Shown one piece after another: positions 21,924 to 23,884 of a stretch of DNA of 23,884 nucleotides. Position numbers and translations under genes: made by a program. Each line of letters begins with the position of its first letter. The first letter of the stretch is position 1. Source of the stretch: Lachnospiraceae bacterium (GTDB lineage: Bacteria; Bacillota_A; Clostridia; Lachnospirales; Lachnospiraceae); the NCBI GenBank assembly GCA_017430765.1, contig JAFRMI010000036.1, forward strand, positions 1 through 23,884. Reading direction: 5' to 3'. Under the pieces are notes generated by a model. It saw nothing but the letters and a program-made list of their open reading frames with translations. It had not been told where the DNA came from and made no database searches.

Positions 21924-22646
21924 TCAGTCAAAGAGAGACGCACTCACATAACCGGAACCTCCCTCGAAGGAGATGCGGTACCAGCCGTCCTCATTTCCAA
22001 GAACTGTTACCACGTCTCCCGCATAGAGAACGCCGATCACATTGTCATCGTCCTCATCGACATACGGATCGGAACGAACATTCGCCGAAGCAGCTGTTAC
22101 TGTCGCGGTATTGCCCTCTCCGTGAACGCCGCCTTCATCGGTCTCCTCGATATCAATCTGATCGGTCTCGTCGAGGTCGGACGGGGTTTCATGCTCCTCC
22201 TCGTTCTCCGCTTCCTCTTCATACGGATCATCTTCGGAAGTCTGCTGCGGAGTCTCCTCTTCATGATCACTGGAGCTCAGCGCTGCTGGAGTCTCCTCCT
22301 CGTCCTCGTCCGCATCCACGTCCTCATCATCCTCTTCATCATAGTTGGCGCCGGCAGTCGGAGCCTCCGGCTCTGTTTTCTCCTGCGCGGGCTGACCGGC
22401 CGGCTTCTCGATCGTCTGCGCGGCAATCTCGGGAAGAGTATCCGCCGCCTGCTCAGCCACTGATACCGTACCGGAGACAACAGACTCAGCGGCTGCTTCT
22501 TCCGTCACAACCGGTTCCACCGCTTCCGCGGCGGAATCACTGTCTGTGAGAGATGTGATCGAATTCGCATTTCCGCATGCTGTCACTCCAAGTGCCATCA
22601 GAGCAGCTGCCAGTACGAGAGCTGTTCCATATCTGTATTTCTTCAT
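21924..22646 (-). CDS. Lipoprotein with acidic linker and C-terminal bacterial SH3 domain
   Basis: The 240-residue product has a lipoprotein signal peptide ending in the lipobox VTAC (Cys24). A long, highly acidic, low-complexity region (about 35-175, rich in Glu/Asp/Thr/Pro) follows. The C-terminal SH3_3-type domain (about 178-240) shows the ASANVRSDPYVDEDDDNV...GVLYAGDVVTV...DGWYRISFEGGSGYVS pattern. Such proteins sit on the outer face of the membrane, and the SH3b domain usually binds cell-wall peptides. AAGGGGATG precedes the ATG. It has its own promoter and a leader of about 105 nt. The specific role is unknown. Confidence 0.85.
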   Translation of the reverse strand: MKKYRYGTALVLAAALMALGVTACGNANSITSLTDSDSAAEAVEPVVTEEAAAESVVSGTVSVAEQAADTLPEIAAQTIEKPAGQPAQEKTEPEAPTAGANYDEEDDEDVDADEDEEETPAALSSSDHEEETPQQTSEDDPYEEEAENEEEHETPSDLDETDQIDIEETDEGGVHGEGNTATVTAASANVRSDPYVDEDDDNVIGVLYAGDVVTVLGNEDGWYRISFEGGSGYVSASLFD

Positions 22647-22683
22647 CGTAACATCCCCTTTCTGAACAGAATCCTAATCTTCC

Positions 22684-22727
22684 GTCTCCCCAAAACGGAG
22701 ACAGGGACTGCCTGAATCGGTTCAGGC
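22684..22727 (-). other. Two hairpins in the lipoprotein mRNA leader
   Basis: GCCTGAA/TTCAGGC (22710-22727, 7 bp with 4-nt loop) and GTCTCC/GGAGAC (22684-22702, 6 bp) occupy the leader between promoter and Shine-Dalgarno. They may stabilise or regulate the message. Confidence 0.45.
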
Positions 22728-22757
22728 TGAATCATTATTTAATAGGCCTGTCATGCC

Positions 22758-22787
22758 ATTCTACCACTTTCATGGCTGCTCCGTCAA
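22758..22787 (-). promoter_or_regulatory. Promoter of the SH3 lipoprotein gene
   Basis: On the minus strand -35 TTGACG (22787-22782), an 18-nt spacer and -10 TAGAAT (22763-22758) give five of six matches at each hexamer. Confidence 0.7.
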
Positions 22788-22860
22788 CCGGCGCCGTCCT
22801 TCCGGCCGGTGCGGCTGTTTCAGCAAAAGGCAGAGTCCGCAAGCGGCTTTTTCATTCCCT

Positions 22861-22930
22861 GCCCGTGTACATCCTGCCGGAGGCTTTTTATCGAACAGGA
22901 AGTTCTCCGGAATTTCCTGTTCGATAAAAA
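22861..22930 (+). repeat. Dispersed 70-nt repeat, copy B, with 46-bp palindrome
   Basis: This is the partner of copy A (21725-21794). The palindrome is 22885-22930, with perfect 15-bp outer arms. Differences from copy A cluster in the hairpin and keep pairing. It stands immediately beside the tuf terminator and shares its A/T run. The upstream 13-nt block is at 22834-22846. Confidence 0.85.
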
Positions 22931-22955
22931 ACCTGCCGGGGAAATACCCCGGCAG
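22926..22955 (-). terminator. tuf: Terminator of tuf
   Basis: On the minus strand CTGCCGGGG and CCCCGGCAG (22955-22947 with 22941-22933) form a perfect 9-bp stem around a 5-nt loop, followed by GG and six T. It begins 35 nt after the tuf stop. Confidence 0.9.
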
Positions 22956-22990
22956 ATTCAGTCAGCATGTATTTCGGTATTCAGATCGAA

Positions 22991-23884
22991 TTACTCAACG
23001 ATGGAAGCAACTCTTCCGGAACCGACAGTACGGCCGCCTTCACGGATCGCGAATGTAAGACCCTGCTCCATAGCGATCGGGTGAATCAGCTCGATGGTCA
23101 TCTCGACGTTGTCGCCGGGCATGCACATCTCTGTGCCTTCCGGAAGCGTGATCACGCCGGTGACGTCCGTTGTTCTGAAGTAGAACTGCGGTCTGTAGTT
23201 ATTGAAGAACGGAGTATGACGGCCGCCCTCATCCTTGGTCAGAACGTAAACCTGAGCAGTGAACTTGTTGTGGCAGGTCACTGTGCCGGGCTTCGCGACA
23301 ACCTGTCCGCGGACGATACCGGTACGGTCGATACCACGAAGAAGGACGCCGATGTTGTCGCCGGCTTCCGCCTGATCCAAAAGCTTATGGAACATCTCGA
23401 TACCTGTAGCGACGGATGTGTCAACCTTCTCCTTGACGCCGAGGATTTCGACCGGATCCATAACCTTCAGAGTTCCTCTCTCAACACGGCCTGTCGCAAC
23501 AGTTCCGCGTCCGGAGATCGTGAAGACGTCCTCAACCGGCATCAGGAACGGCTTGTCCGTATCACGGACCGGCTCCGGAATCCACTCGTCAACAGCATTG
23601 AGGAGTTCCATAACGGCATCGCCCCACTTGCTGTCCGGATCATTGAGGGCCTGCAGAGCAGAACCGCGGATGATCGGTGTATCCTCAGAGAAACCATACT
23701 CTGTAAGAAGTTCAGTAACTGCCATCTCGACCAGCTCAAGGAGATCGTCGTCATCAACCATATCACACTTATTGATATAAACGTCCATAGCCGGAACACC
23801 GACCTGGCGGGCAAGAAGCACGTGCTCATTGGTCTGCGCCATAACGCCGTCTGTAGCAGCAACAACGAGAATCGCACCGTCCAT
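22991..23884 (-). CDS. tuf: Elongation factor Tu, C-terminal three quarters (5' end outside window)
   Basis: EF-Tu delivers aminoacyl-tRNA to the ribosome as a GTP complex. The visible 297 codons run to the window edge; about 100 N-terminal residues with the P-loop and switch regions lie outside, so the Met at the edge ([13 protein letters not shown]) is internal. Present are G4 NKCDMVDD, G5 GSALQAL, domain 2 ([18 protein letters not shown]) and domain 3 ([56 protein letters not shown]). It ends SGRVASIVE. The stretch before NKCD reads VPAMDVYI instead of the common VPYIVVFL, a mild local divergence. Confidence 0.97.
   Translation of the reverse strand: MDGAILVVAATDGVMAQTNEHVLLARQVGVPAMDVYINKCDMVDDDDLLELVEMAVTELLTEYGFSEDTPIIRGSALQALNDPDSKWGDAVMELLNAVDEWIPEPVRDTDKPFLMPVEDVFTISGRGTVATGRVERGTLKVMDPVEILGVKEKVDTSVATGIEMFHKLLDQAEAGDNIGVLLRGIDRTGIVRGQVVAKPGTVTCHNKFTAQVYVLTKDEGGRHTPFFNNYRPQFYFRTTDVTGVITLPEGTEMCMPGDNVEMTIELIHPIAMEQGLTFAIREGGRTVGSGRVASIVE

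Noticed and set aside
21898..21925. CCCC/GGGG hairpins after the lipoprotein stop as a terminator
   Set aside because: Only 4-5 bp, two mutually exclusive forms, and no proper T run; the 16-bp hairpin at 21794-21831 explains termination better.
22753..23084. Plus-strand open frames across repeat copy B that look like small proteins
   Set aside because: They consist of repeat DNA and tuf antisense, lack ribosome-binding sites, and the same frame in copy A (SCRRLFIE then stop) is broken. They are translations of the repeat, not genes.
1..23884. tRNA, rRNA, CRISPR arrays, insertion sequences with transposase, prophage genes
   Set aside because: None was seen on either strand. Spaced direct repeats, transposase motifs and cloverleaf-like sequences are absent by eye.

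Overview
The window looks like chromosomal DNA from an anaerobic Clostridia-type Firmicute, most likely a Lachnospiraceae relative. The evidence is the gene order rpsF-ssb-rpsR followed by gdpP-rplI-dnaB, a Smr-type MutS2, YhaM, c-di-AMP turnover by GdpP, a class B sortase, purine-rich Shine-Dalgarno sites and classical sigma-A promoters. This placement is inferred from gene content and style; no species-level identification is possible by eye. TAG is used as a normal stop (mutS2, rlmD).

Layout. (1) 1-988: the 3' part of an amino-acid ABC permease that carries an in-frame TAG. It is preceded by a leader with a consensus promoter, a 41-codon Cys/Met-rich ORF, a perfect 10-nt antiterminator match and a strong intrinsic terminator. 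(2) 989-5086, minus: a pseudoprotease-like HtrA protein, the exoribonuclease YhaM and the rRNA methyltransferase RlmD, tightly packed and closed by a terminator. (3) 5150-9906, plus: mutS2 and a two-component system. (4) 9881-17141, minus: rpsF-ssb-rpsR with its own promoter and terminator, then pfkB-type kinase, gdpP, rplI, dnaB, a 32-residue membrane peptide and a stand-alone AIR-synthase C-terminal domain. Many of these genes overlap by 1-20 nt. (5) 17142-20449, minus: aspartate aminotransferase, sortase B and sirtuin. (6) 20568-21497, plus: a SAM-dependent methyltransferase. (7) 21498-22990: hairpin-rich intergenic DNA with two copies of a 70-nt repeat, flanking a minus-strand SH3 lipoprotein gene. 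(8) 22991-23884, minus: the 3' three quarters of tuf.

Most of the window is housekeeping: ribosomal proteins S6, S18 and L9, replication proteins SSB and DnaB, RNA modification and decay, c-di-AMP control, and surface or signalling proteins. The observations most worth a second look are the candidate sulfur-amino-acid attenuator upstream of the broken permease, the HtrA homologue that has lost its catalytic residues, the covarying 46-bp palindromes within the dispersed repeat and the hairpin array beside one of them, and the 32-aa peptide coupled to a half-length AIR-synthase protein.
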